DNA of 64,000 bases from Asbonarchaeum sp964517675 (GCA_964517675.1 CAZFEL010000002.1:278602-342601); one strand, 5' to 3'. Shown: positions 35,675 to 45,294, counted from the first letter of the stretch. Numbers and translations are program-made. The notes: generated by a model not told the origin, from the sequence alone.

Positions 35675-36997
35675 ATGTATTCTGACACCGTCCAGCGGCT
35701 CCTGGAGGACAACGATATCACCACAGGCGACAGGATAGAGGTCAGCCACGACAGCGGACAGCATCGTGGGACCCTGATGCCACGATCCAAGCAGGGTACC
35801 ACCGATGCCGTCGTCATCAAGCTCGAGAACGGATACAACCTCGGGATCGATGTCAACAGGATCGAGACGATCACGAAACTGGACGAAGACACCGGGGACC
35901 CGGACAGCACCATAACCGTCCCCGAAGACGACGATACCCTGCCCGACATCGCCGTCCTCCACACCGGCGGCACGATCGCCTCCCGTGTCAGCTACAAGGA
36001 AGGAGGCGTCAAGCCCGCCTTCGAGCCGGAGGATCTCCTCCAGATGTACCCCGAGCTGTTCGAGCGCGCCAACGTGGACAGCGAGGTCATCGCCCAGATG
36101 CTGTCCGAGGACATGGAACCGGCCCACTGGCAGCAGGTCGCGGAGGCCGTAAGCGAGCACCGGGACAAGGACGGCATCATCATCGGGCACGGGACCGACA
36201 CCATGCAGTACACCGCCTCGGCCCTTTCTTTCATGCTGGAAAACATCGACATCCCCGTCGTGGTTGTCGGAGCACAGCGGTCCAGCGACCGTCCATCCAG
36301 TGACGCGGCCATGAACCTGCTCTCGGCCGTCGCGTTCATCCAGGAAGGCCATCCTGGCGTGTTCGTGTGCATGCACCAGGCATCCAGCGACACCACCGCC
36401 GCGGTCCACCGCGGTACACGGGCACGCAAGATGCATTCCTCCCGCCGCGATGCCTTTCAGACGATCGGAGGCAAGCCGGCCGCTACCGTGGACTATCAAA
36501 AGCGCGAGGTCACGATCAACGAGGATATAACCGGGCCGGATGGTGATTTCAGCCTCCGGGACGAGCTCGATACACAGGTAAGCATACTCAAGACCCATCC
36601 CGGCATGAGCCCGGAGCAGGTCAGCCACCACACCGACCAGGACGGGCTCATCATCGAGGGCACCGGGCTGGGCCACATGCCTGTCAACAGCTTCGATGAA
36701 CACACCGGCCACCACGAAGAGATCCTGGACGCGATCGATGAGCTGGCAGACGATGCCATCGTCGCGATGGCCACCCAGACGATCAACGGACGGGTCAACA
36801 TGAACGTCTACGACGCAGGGGTCAAGATCAAAGGTTCCGGCGTCATCTCCGCGGGCACGATGACGCCCGAGACCGCGATGGTCAAACTGATGTGGAGCCT
36901 CGGACAGACGGACGGCCTCGAGGAGGCAAAAGAGCTGTTCAAGACAGACATCGCAGGCGAACTGCCGGACCGCGAACAGCACGATGATTACAGGTGA
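35675..36997 (+). CDS. gatD: Glu-tRNA(Gln) amidotransferase subunit D
   Basis: The 440-residue asparaginase-type subunit of archaeal GatDE supplies ammonia for converting Glu-tRNA(Gln) to Gln-tRNA(Gln). An N-terminal beta-barrel (1-80) precedes the asparaginase domain with its catalytic threonines in HTGGTIAS and GHGTDTM. TATA ttaaatat (about 35645) gives a leaderless ATG. The gene runs into the kinase-like gene and gatE as an operon. Confidence 0.95.
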   Translation: MYSDTVQRLLEDNDITTGDRIEVSHDSGQHRGTLMPRSKQGTTDAVVIKLENGYNLGIDVNRIETITKLDEDTGDPDSTITVPEDDDTLPDIAVLHTGGTIASRVSYKEGGVKPAFEPEDLLQMYPELFERANVDSEVIAQMLSEDMEPAHWQQVAEAVSEHRDKDGIIIGHGTDTMQYTASALSFMLENIDIPVVVVGAQRSSDRPSSDAAMNLLSAVAFIQEGHPGVFVCMHQASSDTTAAVHRGTRARKMHSSRRDAFQTIGGKPAATVDYQKREVTINEDITGPDGDFSLRDELDTQVSILKTHPGMSPEQVSHHTDQDGLIIEGTGLGHMPVNSFDEHTGHHEEILDAIDELADDAIVAMATQTINGRVNMNVYDAGVKIKGSGVISAGTMTPETAMVKLMWSLGQTDGLEEAKELFKTDIAGELPDREQHDDYR

Positions 36998-37001
36998 TCA
37001 G

Positions 37002-37538
37002 ATGACAGAGGTCTACGGGATAACAGGTATGCCACTGTCGGGCAAGACGAGCGTCGCTGAGATGCTCGAGGATGAAGGGTTCAGCCTCCTCGATATGGGC
37101 GATGTCGTCAGGGCCGAGATGGAGAAACGGGGAATCGAGGCAGGCAACGAAGGAGCCTTCGTCAACGGCCAGCGGGAAGAGAACGGGATGGACGCCATCG
37201 CACAGCTGTCAGTGCCCTATCTCGAGGACCTGATGGACGAGACCGACCGCATCATCATCACCGGTATGCGGGGCTGGAACGAAAAGCGACGGTTCGAAAA
37301 GGAGACCAGCGAGGACCTCGATGTCATCGCCCTGTGGGCCTCACGCGACACGCGCCGACAGCGACGGGAGGCACGTCAGCGGGAGGAAGACGTCAAAGGC
37401 CAGGACTTCCACGAGCGGGACATCCGAGAGATCGAGAACGGTGTCGGCAAGCTGATGGCCCTCAGCGACCACATGATCAACAACGACGGCATCGAGCTCG
37501 ATGAGCTCCACGAGCGGGTCAGGGAGGTGATCGAATAA
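37002..37538 (+). CDS. UPF0200-type P-loop nucleotide kinase-like protein
   Basis: The 178-residue protein resembles the archaeal UPF0200/dephospho-CoA-kinase-like family. Walker A is GMPLSGKTS, followed by GFSLLDMGDVVRAEMEKRG and the lid-like RRQRREARQREEDVKG. The start at 37002 follows the gatD stop by 4 bp, with an overlapping Shine-Dalgarno (ggtgat). Its stop overlaps the gatE ATG by one base. Its position between the two amidotransferase subunits probably reflects co-expression rather than shared chemistry. Confidence 0.8.
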   Translation: MTEVYGITGMPLSGKTSVAEMLEDEGFSLLDMGDVVRAEMEKRGIEAGNEGAFVNGQREENGMDAIAQLSVPYLEDLMDETDRIIITGMRGWNEKRRFEKETSEDLDVIALWASRDTRRQRREARQREEDVKGQDFHERDIREIENGVGKLMALSDHMINNDGIELDELHERVREVIE

Positions 37539-39430
37539 TGGATTATGACGAGATCGGGTTCAAATGCGGTATCGAGATACACCAGCAGCTCGATACGGAG
37601 ACGAAACTGTTCTGTGACTGCTCGACGGATATCGAAGACGAGAACCCCATAGCGAAGGTACAGCGATACCTCCGGCCTGTCGCCGGCGAGGGCGGTGCCA
37701 TCGACCAGGCAGCCCGGTTCGAACAGGTCCGGGACAAGGACTTCGTGTACAACATCTACGAGGACACGACCTGCCTCGTCGAGCTCGATGAGGAACCCCC
37801 CCGCCCCCTCAACCAGGAGGCACTGGACACGGCACTCCAGGTCGGGAAGCTCCTCGATGTCGATATACCGGACGAGATCCACGTCATGCGGAAGATCGTC
37901 ATCGACGGCTCGAACACCACGGGCTTCCAGCGGACAGCGATCATCGGGCTCGATGGTGAGCTCGAGACGGAGAAAGGATCGGTCAGCATCGAGGACATGG
38001 AGCTCGAAGAGGAATCAGCAGGCATCCACAGCCGCGAGGAAGAGAAGGCCGTCTATGACCTCGACCGCCTCGGTATCCCGCTGATCGAGATCGGGACCGA
38101 CGCCTCCATCCAGGACCCCGAGCACGCACGGGAGGTCGCGATGGAACTCGGCATGCTGCTGCGGTCGACAGGCAACGTCAAGCGGGGCCTCGGGACCATC
38201 CGTCAGGACGTCAACGTCTCCATCGAGGAAGGAGCCCGCGTCGAGATCAAAGGCTTCCAGGACGTCACCAACATGGACGAGCTCGTCAGGAACGAAGTGA
38301 AACGGCAGAAGAATCTGATCGAGATACGTGACAAGCTCCAGGATGACGGCATCGATACGATCGAGGCCGAGACACAGGATGTCACGGATCTCTTCGAGGA
38401 AAGTGACAACCAGATCATCGGCCGCATCATCGAGAGCGATGGCGCGGTCCATGCGACCAAGCTCCCGCTCGAGGGACTGATGAACAGGGAACTCTGCGAG
38501 GGCAAGACCCTCGGCAGCGAACTCGCGGAGTATGCCACGGCCCACGGCCTCAAAGGCATCATGCACACGGACGAAGATACCTCCACGTACGATCTCGAGG
38601 AGGAATTCAGCCAGCTCAACGACCGGCTGGACAAAAACGACGGCGAGGTCGTCGTCATCGCCGCCGGACTGGCCGAGGAGGCCGAACAGGCCCTCCAGGC
38701 CGTCGCCGACCGGGCATCGAAGCTGCCGGACGAGGTCCCGGAGGAAACGAGGAACGCCGAGCAGGACTTCACCACGACCTACGCGCGGCCGCTGCCGGGC
38801 TCTGCACGGATGTATCCTGAGACCGACATCCCGCCGTTCGAGGTGACCGAAGAGTACCTCGCAGGGATCGAAGTCCCCGAGACCTTCGATGAGCGGATCG
38901 AACGCCTCTCGGACGAGGTCGGGGAGGAGATGGCCGAGCAGCTGGTCGATTCCGTCCACTTCGAGACCTTCGATGAGATCAAGGACAGCTTCTCGCTCGA
39001 GCTGAAGGACGTGGCGAATTTCTTCACCAACATCCTGAAGGACGTCAAATCACGCCACGAGGTCGATACCGACCGGCTGTCCAACGACCAGCTGCGGGAG
39101 ATGCTCGAGCTGCTGGACGAGGGCGAGGTCAGCAAGGACGCCCTCTCCGAGATCGCGAAAGAGCTGGCAGAGGACCCCGCGACGACACCGCGGCAGGTCG
39201 TCGAGGACAAGGGCCTCGGCTCGATGGACGAGGAGGAGGTCAGGACGATCGTCAGGCAGGTCCTCGAGGAGAAAGAGGAGTTCATCAAAGAGCAGGGCGA
39301 ACACGCCCAGGGCGCACTGATGGGCGAGGTCATGCAGGAGGCCAAAGGCAAGGCGGACGGTTCGGTCGTCAGTACGGTCTTAGGCGAGGAGCTCCAGAAA
39401 AAGCTCGAGGAACTCGGAATCTCCGGGTAG
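37538..39430 (+). CDS. gatE: Glu-tRNA(Gln) amidotransferase subunit E
   Basis: The 630-residue GatB/GatE-family subunit binds tRNA(Gln) and transfers the amide. The N-terminal signature CGIEIHQQLDTETKLFCDC, the internal GatE-specific AspRS-like insertion, and the C-terminal helical/YqeY-like tail region are present. It is translationally coupled to the gene upstream. With gatD it provides the archaea-specific route to Gln-tRNA. Confidence 0.95.
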   Translation: MDYDEIGFKCGIEIHQQLDTETKLFCDCSTDIEDENPIAKVQRYLRPVAGEGGAIDQAARFEQVRDKDFVYNIYEDTTCLVELDEEPPRPLNQEALDTALQVGKLLDVDIPDEIHVMRKIVIDGSNTTGFQRTAIIGLDGELETEKGSVSIEDMELEEESAGIHSREEEKAVYDLDRLGIPLIEIGTDASIQDPEHAREVAMELGMLLRSTGNVKRGLGTIRQDVNVSIEEGARVEIKGFQDVTNMDELVRNEVKRQKNLIEIRDKLQDDGIDTIEAETQDVTDLFEESDNQIIGRIIESDGAVHATKLPLEGLMNRELCEGKTLGSELAEYATAHGLKGIMHTDEDTSTYDLEEEFSQLNDRLDKNDGEVVVIAAGLAEEAEQALQAVADRASKLPDEVPEETRNAEQDFTTTYARPLPGSARMYPETDIPPFEVTEEYLAGIEVPETFDERIERLSDEVGEEMAEQLVDSVHFETFDEIKDSFSLELKDVANFFTNILKDVKSRHEVDTDRLSNDQLREMLELLDEGEVSKDALSEIAKELAEDPATTPRQVVEDKGLGSMDEEEVRTIVRQVLEEKEEFIKEQGEHAQGALMGEVMQEAKGKADGSVVSTVLGEELQKKLEELGISG

Positions 39431-39465
39431 ACGGGCCGATGTTGGTCCTTTTACTACGCGACACT

Positions 39466-39521
39466 CCTTATATAAAGGTTTATAAAAGTTGTTTATAAAC
39501 CCTGGAGTAGCTGTTATAAAG
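39466..39521 (+). promoter_or_regulatory. Four tandem TATA-like boxes before tbp
   Basis: ttatataaa (39469-39477), tttataaaa (39479-39487), tttataaac (39492-39500) and ttataaag (39514-39521) lie within 56 bp upstream of the TBP gene. The last is 33-40 bp before the ATG. An inverted repeat (gggcccctaggccc, 39521-39534) follows it. Multiple binding sites for the gene's own product suggest autoregulation. Confidence 0.6.
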
Positions 39522-39553
39522 GGCCCCTAGGCCCGTGACAGCTAGGTGTTACC

Positions 39554-40105
39554 ATGGAAGATATCAAAATCGAGAACGTGGTCGCTTCTACGGACTTCAA
39601 AAGGAGGATGCCCCTCGACAAAATCGCCGTATACCTTGAAAACACCGAGTACGAACCTGAGCAGTTCCCCGGCCTCGTCTACCGACTCAGCGAACCGAAG
39701 GCAGCCGCTCTCATCTTCGGATCCGGCAAGGTCGTCTGTACCGGAACTACGAGCCCTGATGAGGCACGTGAAGCTGTCGCGAAGATCATCGAAGAGCTGA
39801 AGGAATCCGATGTCGTGGTCGAGGAGGAACCCGAGATCACTGTCCAGAACATGGTCGCGTCCAGCCACCTCAACCAGAAGCTCAACCTGAACAGGATCGC
39901 ATTCGAGCTTGTTGGGACCGAGTACGAGCCCGCACAGTTCCCCGGCCTCGTCTACAGGCTCGATGACCCGAAGGTCGCGTTCCTGCTGTTCTCCTCGGGC
40001 AAAATCGTCTGCACGGGAGGCAACCAGTACGAGGACGTCGAGACTGGTATCGATCGGCTCAAGGACAAGCTCGTCGAGATCGGTGCGCTCAGTCCGGAGG
40101 AGTGA
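39554..40105 (+). CDS. tbp: TATA-box-binding protein
   Basis: The 183-residue general transcription factor has two pseudo-symmetric repeats, each with the pattern IxNVVAS / QNMVASS, then YEPEQFPGLVYRL / YEPAQFPGLVYRL, then FGSGKVVCTG / FSSGKIVCTG. It places RNA polymerase through TFB at archaeal promoters. The tail is short and acidic. Its own promoter is unusually rich in TATA boxes. Confidence 0.97.
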   Translation: MEDIKIENVVASTDFKRRMPLDKIAVYLENTEYEPEQFPGLVYRLSEPKAAALIFGSGKVVCTGTTSPDEAREAVAKIIEELKESDVVVEEEPEITVQNMVASSHLNQKLNLNRIAFELVGTEYEPAQFPGLVYRLDDPKVAFLLFSSGKIVCTGGNQYEDVETGIDRLKDKLVEIGALSPEE

Positions 40106-40204
40106 GGGCTCCTCCCTCCTTCCATTTTTCCCGTTCTCCGGAACAGGCACGAAATCATATAAGGATTACAGCATCACCCAATCACAGCCGGGAGGGCCCT
40201 ACCA

Positions 40205-42196
40205 GTGGACTACAGCGAGAAGACATCGACGTTTGAACAGTTCTTCAGGGAAGCCATGCAGGATGAGCTCTCCCGCATCGAGTCCCAGGGCGACCGTGCG
40301 GTCGTCATCGACGTCGGGGACCTGATGAAGTACGCCCCGGACCTCGTAGACGAGGTCATGGATGAGCCGGAGAAGTGTCTCAATGCCGCACGCGATGCAC
40401 TCGATAAGCTCTCGATGATCGACCGCGATCTCAACCCCCGGTTCTCCAACTTGACCGAGTCCGAATTCGTCGCGATCAGGAACCTCCGCAGCCACCATCT
40501 CGGACGGATGGTCGGTGTCAAGGGCCTGGTCAAGCGCGCTTCCGAGGTCAGACCGGAGGTCCAGTCAGCGACCTTCGAGTGCACCAACTGCGGGGACCGG
40601 TACGAGAAGGAACAGGACTCCACAAAGATAAAAAGCCCGTACAAGTGCGACTGCGGGAACAGGAACTTCGAGCTGGTCGACAAGCAGATGAACGATGTCC
40701 AGATCGTCACCATCGAGGAGGACCCCGAGCACATCGAGGGGGCCGAACAGCCCCGCAAGATCGGCGTCTACCTCCGCGATGACATGGTCGATCCCGACTT
40801 CCAGGACCGCGTCGTCCCGGGCAACAAGGTCCACCTGACCGGCGTGCTTCGGGAGCAGGCCAAAAAGGAGGATGCCAAGCGGTACGATCTCTACATCGAG
40901 GGCAACTACCTCGAGCCCGTCCAGCGGGAGTTCGAACAGATCGATATCACGCCCGAGCAGGAGGAAAAGATACACGAGCTCGCACAACAGGATGATATCT
41001 TCGAGAAGATCGTGGCCTCGATCGCGCCCTCGATCCACGGCCACACCCAGGTCAAAAAAGCCATTGCCCTGCAGCTGTTCGGCGGGGCGAGGAAGGAACG
41101 TGCAGACGGCACCGTATCACGCGGGGACATGCACGTGCTCCTGATCGGTGAGCCGGGCACGGGTAAGTCCCAAATGCTCCAGTTCACCGGCAACCTGGCA
41201 CCGAAGGGTAAATACGTTGTCGGGAAGGCCGCGACGGCCGCCGGCATCACTGCAACCGTGATGAAAGACGAGATAACCGATGAATGGACCTTAGAAGCTG
41301 GAGCGCTTGTCCTCGCGAACAAAGGCATCGCGACCGTCGACGAGATCGATAAGATGTCCAAAGACGACCGCTCCTCCATGCACGAGGCGATGGAACAGCA
41401 GACCATCACCGTCTCGAAGGCCAACATCCAGGCGACCCTGCAGTGTCGCACCTCGATCCTGGCCGCTGGCAACCCCAAGTTCGGCCGGTTCGACCCGTAC
41501 CAGGACATCTCCGAGCAGATCGATATCTCGGACACCCTGCTGTCGCGGTTCGACCTCATCTTCCCTGTGCGGGACATCCCGGACAAGGCCAAAGACGAGA
41601 AGCTCTCGGACCACATCATGACGATGCACACCGATCCCCAGGATCACACCGGGGAGATCGAGATGGAGCTGCTGCGGAACTACATCGCCTACGCCAAGCG
41701 CAACGTCAACCCGCGGATCAGCGAGGAGGCCCAGGAGAAGCTGAAGGAGTTCTACGTCAAGACACGGGCCCAGGGCTCCAGCGGGGACGGCCAGTCGAAG
41801 GTCCCGATCACGGCACGGCAGCTCGAGGCACTGATCCGGCTGTCCGAGGCCTCGGCCAAGACACGGCTGTCGGAGGTCGTCGAGGCGAGTGACGCCCAAC
41901 GGGCCATCAACCTGCTGACATACTCCCTCAAACAGATCGGCGTTGTCGATGAGTCCGGCGAGTGGGACATCGACAAGCGCGAGACCGGGATGTCATCCGA
42001 GAGCCGGAACAAGATCCAGATCATCATGGGTATCGTCCAGGAGAAAGGCGGTGACGAGCCGATACCGATCGAAGATGTCCTCGCGGAGGCAGAAGAAGAA
42101 GGCCTGAGCGAGGACGAGGCCGAGGAGGTCATCACCAAGTTGAAGCGGCAGGGCGAACTGTACGAACCAGAGCACGGACACGTGAGCAACCTCTAG
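40205..42196 (+). CDS. mcm: MCM replicative helicase
   Basis: The 663-residue protein has an N-terminal domain with a zinc-binding site (CTNCGDRY...CDCG). The AAA+ core has Walker A GEPGTGKSQM, Walker B TVDEIDKM, and the arginine finger SRFDLIF. A C-terminal winged helix (from about 590) completes it. It forms the hexameric helicase that unwinds DNA at the replication fork. GTG start behind a ggaggg ribosome-binding site, with TATA catataagg near 40155. It is followed by an RPA32-like gene. Confidence 0.96.
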   Translation: MDYSEKTSTFEQFFREAMQDELSRIESQGDRAVVIDVGDLMKYAPDLVDEVMDEPEKCLNAARDALDKLSMIDRDLNPRFSNLTESEFVAIRNLRSHHLGRMVGVKGLVKRASEVRPEVQSATFECTNCGDRYEKEQDSTKIKSPYKCDCGNRNFELVDKQMNDVQIVTIEEDPEHIEGAEQPRKIGVYLRDDMVDPDFQDRVVPGNKVHLTGVLREQAKKEDAKRYDLYIEGNYLEPVQREFEQIDITPEQEEKIHELAQQDDIFEKIVASIAPSIHGHTQVKKAIALQLFGGARKERADGTVSRGDMHVLLIGEPGTGKSQMLQFTGNLAPKGKYVVGKAATAAGITATVMKDEITDEWTLEAGALVLANKGIATVDEIDKMSKDDRSSMHEAMEQQTITVSKANIQATLQCRTSILAAGNPKFGRFDPYQDISEQIDISDTLLSRFDLIFPVRDIPDKAKDEKLSDHIMTMHTDPQDHTGEIEMELLRNYIAYAKRNVNPRISEEAQEKLKEFYVKTRAQGSSGDGQSKVPITARQLEALIRLSEASAKTRLSEVVEASDAQRAINLLTYSLKQIGVVDESGEWDIDKRETGMSSESRNKIQIIMGIVQEKGGDEPIPIEDVLAEAEEEGLSEDEAEEVITKLKRQGELYEPEHGHVSNL

Positions 42197-42208
42197 GAGC
42201 GATAGATC

Positions 42209-43003
42209 ATGCCAGACAGCAGAGACCGGATGACAGCACGACGGGTGACGATAACAGCTATCATCAACGGGCAGTACCACCAGCGGGAGGGGTTCGATCC
42301 GAACTTCCTCATCACACCACAGGGCATGCGGGTCTCCCGTGCCTCAGTGGTCGCGACGGTCGTGGATACCTTCGTCAACGATGACGAGAGCTACGGCGCC
42401 TTCACCCTCGATGACGGCACCGAGACCATCAGGGCGAAGTTCTTCCAGGAGCTCGATGAGATGGACGGCATCGAGGAGGGCGATATCGTCCACGTCGTCG
42501 GGAAGGTCCGTGAGTACGACGACGAGATCTACGTCCAGCCGGAGCTCATCCAGCCAAGAGACATCTCCTTCGAGCTCCTCCATGATGTCGAGACCGAGCG
42601 GATGACACGGCGCTGGCAGACGGCCGTCCAGAAGGCCAAAGAGATGCAGGAAGACGAGAAAGACGAAGACGATATCCGCCACGAGCTGAAGGGTCGCGGC
42701 ATCACGAAGGACGAAGACATCGACGCCATCCTGACCCACCTCAACGAGGACGAGGAAGACGATGACGTGACCTTCTCGGAGAGCACCGCCTCCTCGGGAG
42801 AGAAAGACGATGAGGAACAACAGAACCAAGAGAAACTCGTCCTCCACGCGATCGGTGAGCTGGACGAGGGTGATGGAGCTGACTACGGCGACATCATCGA
42901 TACCGTCGACATGGCAGAAGAGGAAGTCGAGGACGTGATCAATGACCTCCTCAGCGACGGCACCTGCTATGAGCCGAAGCCAGGACGGATCAAGAAGCTG
43001 TGA
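42209..43003 (+). CDS. RPA32-like OB-fold protein with C-terminal wHTH
   Basis: The 264-residue protein has an OB-fold in residues 30-130 (ASVVATVVDTFVNDDESYGAF, then EGDIVHVVGKVREYDDEIYV), an acidic linker, and a C-terminal winged helix (NQEKLVLHAIGELDEGDGADY onward). This is the layout of eukaryotic RPA32/Stn1 and archaeal RPA-associated proteins. It should bind or accompany single-stranded-DNA-binding protein at the fork. It begins 12 bp after mcm, in the same operon. Confidence 0.82.
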   Translation: MPDSRDRMTARRVTITAIINGQYHQREGFDPNFLITPQGMRVSRASVVATVVDTFVNDDESYGAFTLDDGTETIRAKFFQELDEMDGIEEGDIVHVVGKVREYDDEIYVQPELIQPRDISFELLHDVETERMTRRWQTAVQKAKEMQEDEKDEDDIRHELKGRGITKDEDIDAILTHLNEDEEDDDVTFSESTASSGEKDDEEQQNQEKLVLHAIGELDEGDGADYGDIIDTVDMAEEEVEDVINDLLSDGTCYEPKPGRIKKL

Positions 43004-43050
43004 CCGTCGGACGGATCCTTTTTAAACGTGGGCGCCGACAGTGATACACC

Positions 43051-43455
43051 ATGGCCGAGTACGACGATATGCTAGCACAGGCCCGGGACGAGATCCCGGA
43101 GGACGTGTTCGAGGAGAAACGGTTCGAGGTCCCGGAGGTCCGGACCCAGAAACGGGGCAACAGGACCGTCATCACCAACTTCAGCGATATCGTCGACACG
43201 CTGAACCGGGAGGAGGACCATCTCTCGAAGTACCTCGCCGGCGAGCTCGGTACCTCCGGCCACATGGACGGGAAAGAGCTTGTCCTGCAGGGCAAGTTCC
43301 GTCGCGGCCTGATCAACGGCAAGATCGAGGACTACACCGAGACCTATGTCACCTGCAGCGAGTGCGGCAGGCCTGATACCACGATGCGGAAGGAAAAAGG
43401 CGTCACCATGATGAAGTGTGAGGCCTGCGGCGCCAGGCAGAGCATCGAGGAATGA
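43051..43455 (+). CDS. Translation initiation factor aIF2, beta subunit
   Basis: The 134-residue aIF2-beta/eIF5 domain has the core NRTVITNFSDIVDTLNREEDHL and the C-terminal zinc ribbon CSECGRPDTT...CEACGARQ. It is part of the heterotrimer that brings Met-tRNAi to the ribosome. Leaderless ATG with TATA tttttaaac at 43018-43026. Its end overlaps the DUF424 gene start by 4 bp, a common archaeal pairing. Confidence 0.95.
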   Translation: MAEYDDMLAQARDEIPEDVFEEKRFEVPEVRTQKRGNRTVITNFSDIVDTLNREEDHLSKYLAGELGTSGHMDGKELVLQGKFRRGLINGKIEDYTETYVTCSECGRPDTTMRKEKGVTMMKCEACGARQSIEE

Positions 43456-43751
43456 ACATGTTCTGGATGAAGATCCATCGGACGGACGAAGGACGGCTCG
43501 TGGCCGCCTGCGATGAAGATGTCCTCGGACAGACGTTCACGGAGGACGGAACACAGCTCGATGTCGATGAAGACTTCTACAAAGGCAAGAAAGTTGAGCT
43601 CCTGGATGTCCTTGACGCGATCGAGGACGCGGCAACGACGAACTTCGTCGGCCCGGACCTGATCGGTGAGCTCGTGGACAGCGATATCATCGAGGAAGAC
43701 GAGGTCGAGGAGATCGGCGGCATGGTCCACACGCACATGTACTTCATCTGA
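43452..43751 (+). CDS. DUF424-family protein
   Basis: A 99-residue protein of the archaeal DUF424 family, recognised by WMKIHRTDEGRLVAACDED at the N-terminus and NFVGPDLIGELVDSDIIEE in the middle. Its biochemical role is unknown. The constant coupling with aIF2-beta points to translation. It starts by ATGA overlap with the upstream gene (an ATG 6 bp later is also possible). Confidence 0.88.
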   Translation: MNMFWMKIHRTDEGRLVAACDEDVLGQTFTEDGTQLDVDEDFYKGKKVELLDVLDAIEDAATTNFVGPDLIGELVDSDIIEEDEVEEIGGMVHTHMYFI

Positions 43752-43795
43752 GACCCGGCCTTCTCTATAAAAAACCTGTCCTCACATACAGCATC

Positions 43796-44491
43796 ATGCA
43801 GCAGTTCTGCCCGAAATGCGGCACGGAGACCGACCAGCTGTTCGGCAGCCGGGGGCTGTGTCGTGACTGCTACAGCGAGCACACAGAGTTCATCGAGCTC
43901 CCGGACGAGATCCGGTTCGACCAGTGCTCGGTCTGTGGCGATTACAAGGTCGAGAACGTCTGGAAGGAGTACGAGGGCGACGAGAAGCTGATCTACGATC
44001 TGTTGCGGCAGTACGAGAAAGACACAATCGAGATGTCAGCGTCCTTCCGCAAGCAGGGCGAGACATACATCGTCAACGTCCTGATGGAACGGTACGAGGA
44101 CAGCGAGCCGGTCCAGCAGACCCGTGAGGTCCGGCTGATCCCGGAGAAGACACAGTGCCGTGACTGCTCGCGGTTCCACGGCGGGTACTTCGAGGCCATC
44201 GTCCAGCTCCGGGGCAACATATCGGAGGCGATGTTCGGGAACGTGATGGACCATGCCTCTGAGGCGACCAACGAGGACCGGAGCAATTTCGTCTCGAACG
44301 TCGAGCAACGTGACGGCGGCTATGACATCTATGCCTCATCGTCTGCGATGGCTGAGGCTATCGTCGATTTCATCTCCGAGCGATTCAAAATCGAAAAGAC
44401 CCGCTCGAAGGAGCTCGTCGGGGCCGATGACGGCCAGGAGGTCTACCGGACCGTGATCTCGGTCCAGATCGGGGACCAGCTCCACGGCTGA
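43796..44491 (+). CDS. nmd3: NMD3-family ribosome-associated protein
   Basis: The 231 residues have the N-terminal zinc-binding repeats typical of NMD3 (FCPKCGTETDQLF, CRDCY, CSVCGDYKV, then CRDCSRFHGGYFEAIVQLRG). In eukaryotes NMD3 exports and matures the 60S subunit. The archaeal version is shorter and probably acts on the 50S subunit. Leaderless ATG with TATA ctataaaaa near 43766. It sits among translation-factor genes. Confidence 0.92.
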   Translation: MQQFCPKCGTETDQLFGSRGLCRDCYSEHTEFIELPDEIRFDQCSVCGDYKVENVWKEYEGDEKLIYDLLRQYEKDTIEMSASFRKQGETYIVNVLMERYEDSEPVQQTREVRLIPEKTQCRDCSRFHGGYFEAIVQLRGNISEAMFGNVMDHASEATNEDRSNFVSNVEQRDGGYDIYASSSAMAEAIVDFISERFKIEKTRSKELVGADDGQEVYRTVISVQIGDQLHG

Positions 44492-44552
44492 GACCGCCCG
44501 CGCCACGAGCACGCGGACCTTTAAAACTGTTCAGCCCCCCACTCTCTGTACG

Positions 44553-44864
44553 ATGGCAGACGACGGAGAGGACGAGGTCGGCAGGGTACGGACCCCGGAC
44601 GATGGCGAGCATCTCGCGGTCGTCCTGAACAAGAGCGGCTATGGCCGGTTCAAACTGTACTGCAGCGATGGCAAGGAGCGCATGGGTCGTATCCCCGGCA
44701 GCAAGCGTCGCAACATGTGGGTCAAGGCAGACGACGTCGTCCTCATCGAGCCATGGGACGTCCAGGGCGATGAGAAGGCAGACATCATCTGGCATTACTC
44801 CAACGCCCAGAAGGACTGGCTCGAGGACAAAGGCTTTCTCGACGATCTCACAGAGTTCCTCTAA
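44553..44864 (+). CDS. Translation initiation factor aIF1A
   Basis: The 103-residue OB-fold protein has the family core GRVRTPDDGEHLAVVLNKSGYG, RIPGSKRRNMWVKADDVVLIE and the C-terminal helix QKDWLEDKGFLDDL. It is homologous to bacterial IF1 and binds the ribosomal A site. TATA ctttaaaa at 44519-44526 gives a leaderless or nearly leaderless ATG. The 3' end overlaps the convergent zinc-ribbon gene by 4 bp. Confidence 0.95.
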   Translation: MADDGEDEVGRVRTPDDGEHLAVVLNKSGYGRFKLYCSDGKERMGRIPGSKRRNMWVKADDVVLIEPWDVQGDEKADIIWHYSNAQKDWLEDKGFLDDLTEFL

Positions 44865-45256
44865 CCCTCTGATCGTGCGTTCGTGACCTCCCGGTACATC
44901 ACCGACAGACCAATAGGGACAAGGAGAGCGCCTATCGCACCTGTCAACGTTCGCATCGCGACAGGCAGTGATCCTAGACCGAGCACCAGCATCACCAGCC
45001 CCATCATGAACCGTCCACTGCTGACCTCGGGATCGGGAGCAACGTAGTCATCCATCTCCTCGAAGTCTTTCTCCTCCCGCAGGGCCTCGCGGTGGTCCTC
45101 GACCTCGTCCGCGTCGATCATCGGAAAGAGCTTGCCTGAGAACCCGCAGCGACCGCACTTGTAGCCGTAATCCAGGCCGAGCTTCGCCGCCATCCCTGTC
45201 CTGTCCACGGCAACGTCCTCGGATCCGCAGTTCGGACAGACCCTGATATCCGTCAT
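44861..45256 (-). CDS. Zinc-ribbon membrane protein
   Basis: The 131 residues have an N-terminal zinc ribbon (CPNCGSEDV...CGRCGFSG), an acidic middle part and two C-terminal membrane helices (RFMMGLVMLVLGLGSLPVAM, then TGAIGALLVPIGLSVMY). Proteins of this build are frequent in haloarchaea and relatives; function unknown. It is divergent from rio1, with a short intergenic region containing ggtttaaacc. Confidence 0.75.
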   Translation of the reverse strand: MTDIRVCPNCGSEDVAVDRTGMAAKLGLDYGYKCGRCGFSGKLFPMIDADEVEDHREALREEKDFEEMDDYVAPDPEVSSGRFMMGLVMLVLGLGSLPVAMRTLTGAIGALLVPIGLSVMYREVTNARSEG

Positions 45257-45294
45257 GGACAGGGGTTTAAACCTTGGAGCTAAAAACCTTCCCC

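Noticed and set aside
35654..36982. Long minus-strand open frame of 442 codons
   Set aside because: It is exactly antisense to gatD, whose asparaginase motifs are clear. High-GC antisense frames are commonly open.
39431..40204. Replication origin near tbp and mcm
   Set aside because: No orc1/cdc6 gene or origin-recognition-box repeats were seen. The AT-rich element is better explained as TATA boxes of the tbp promoter.
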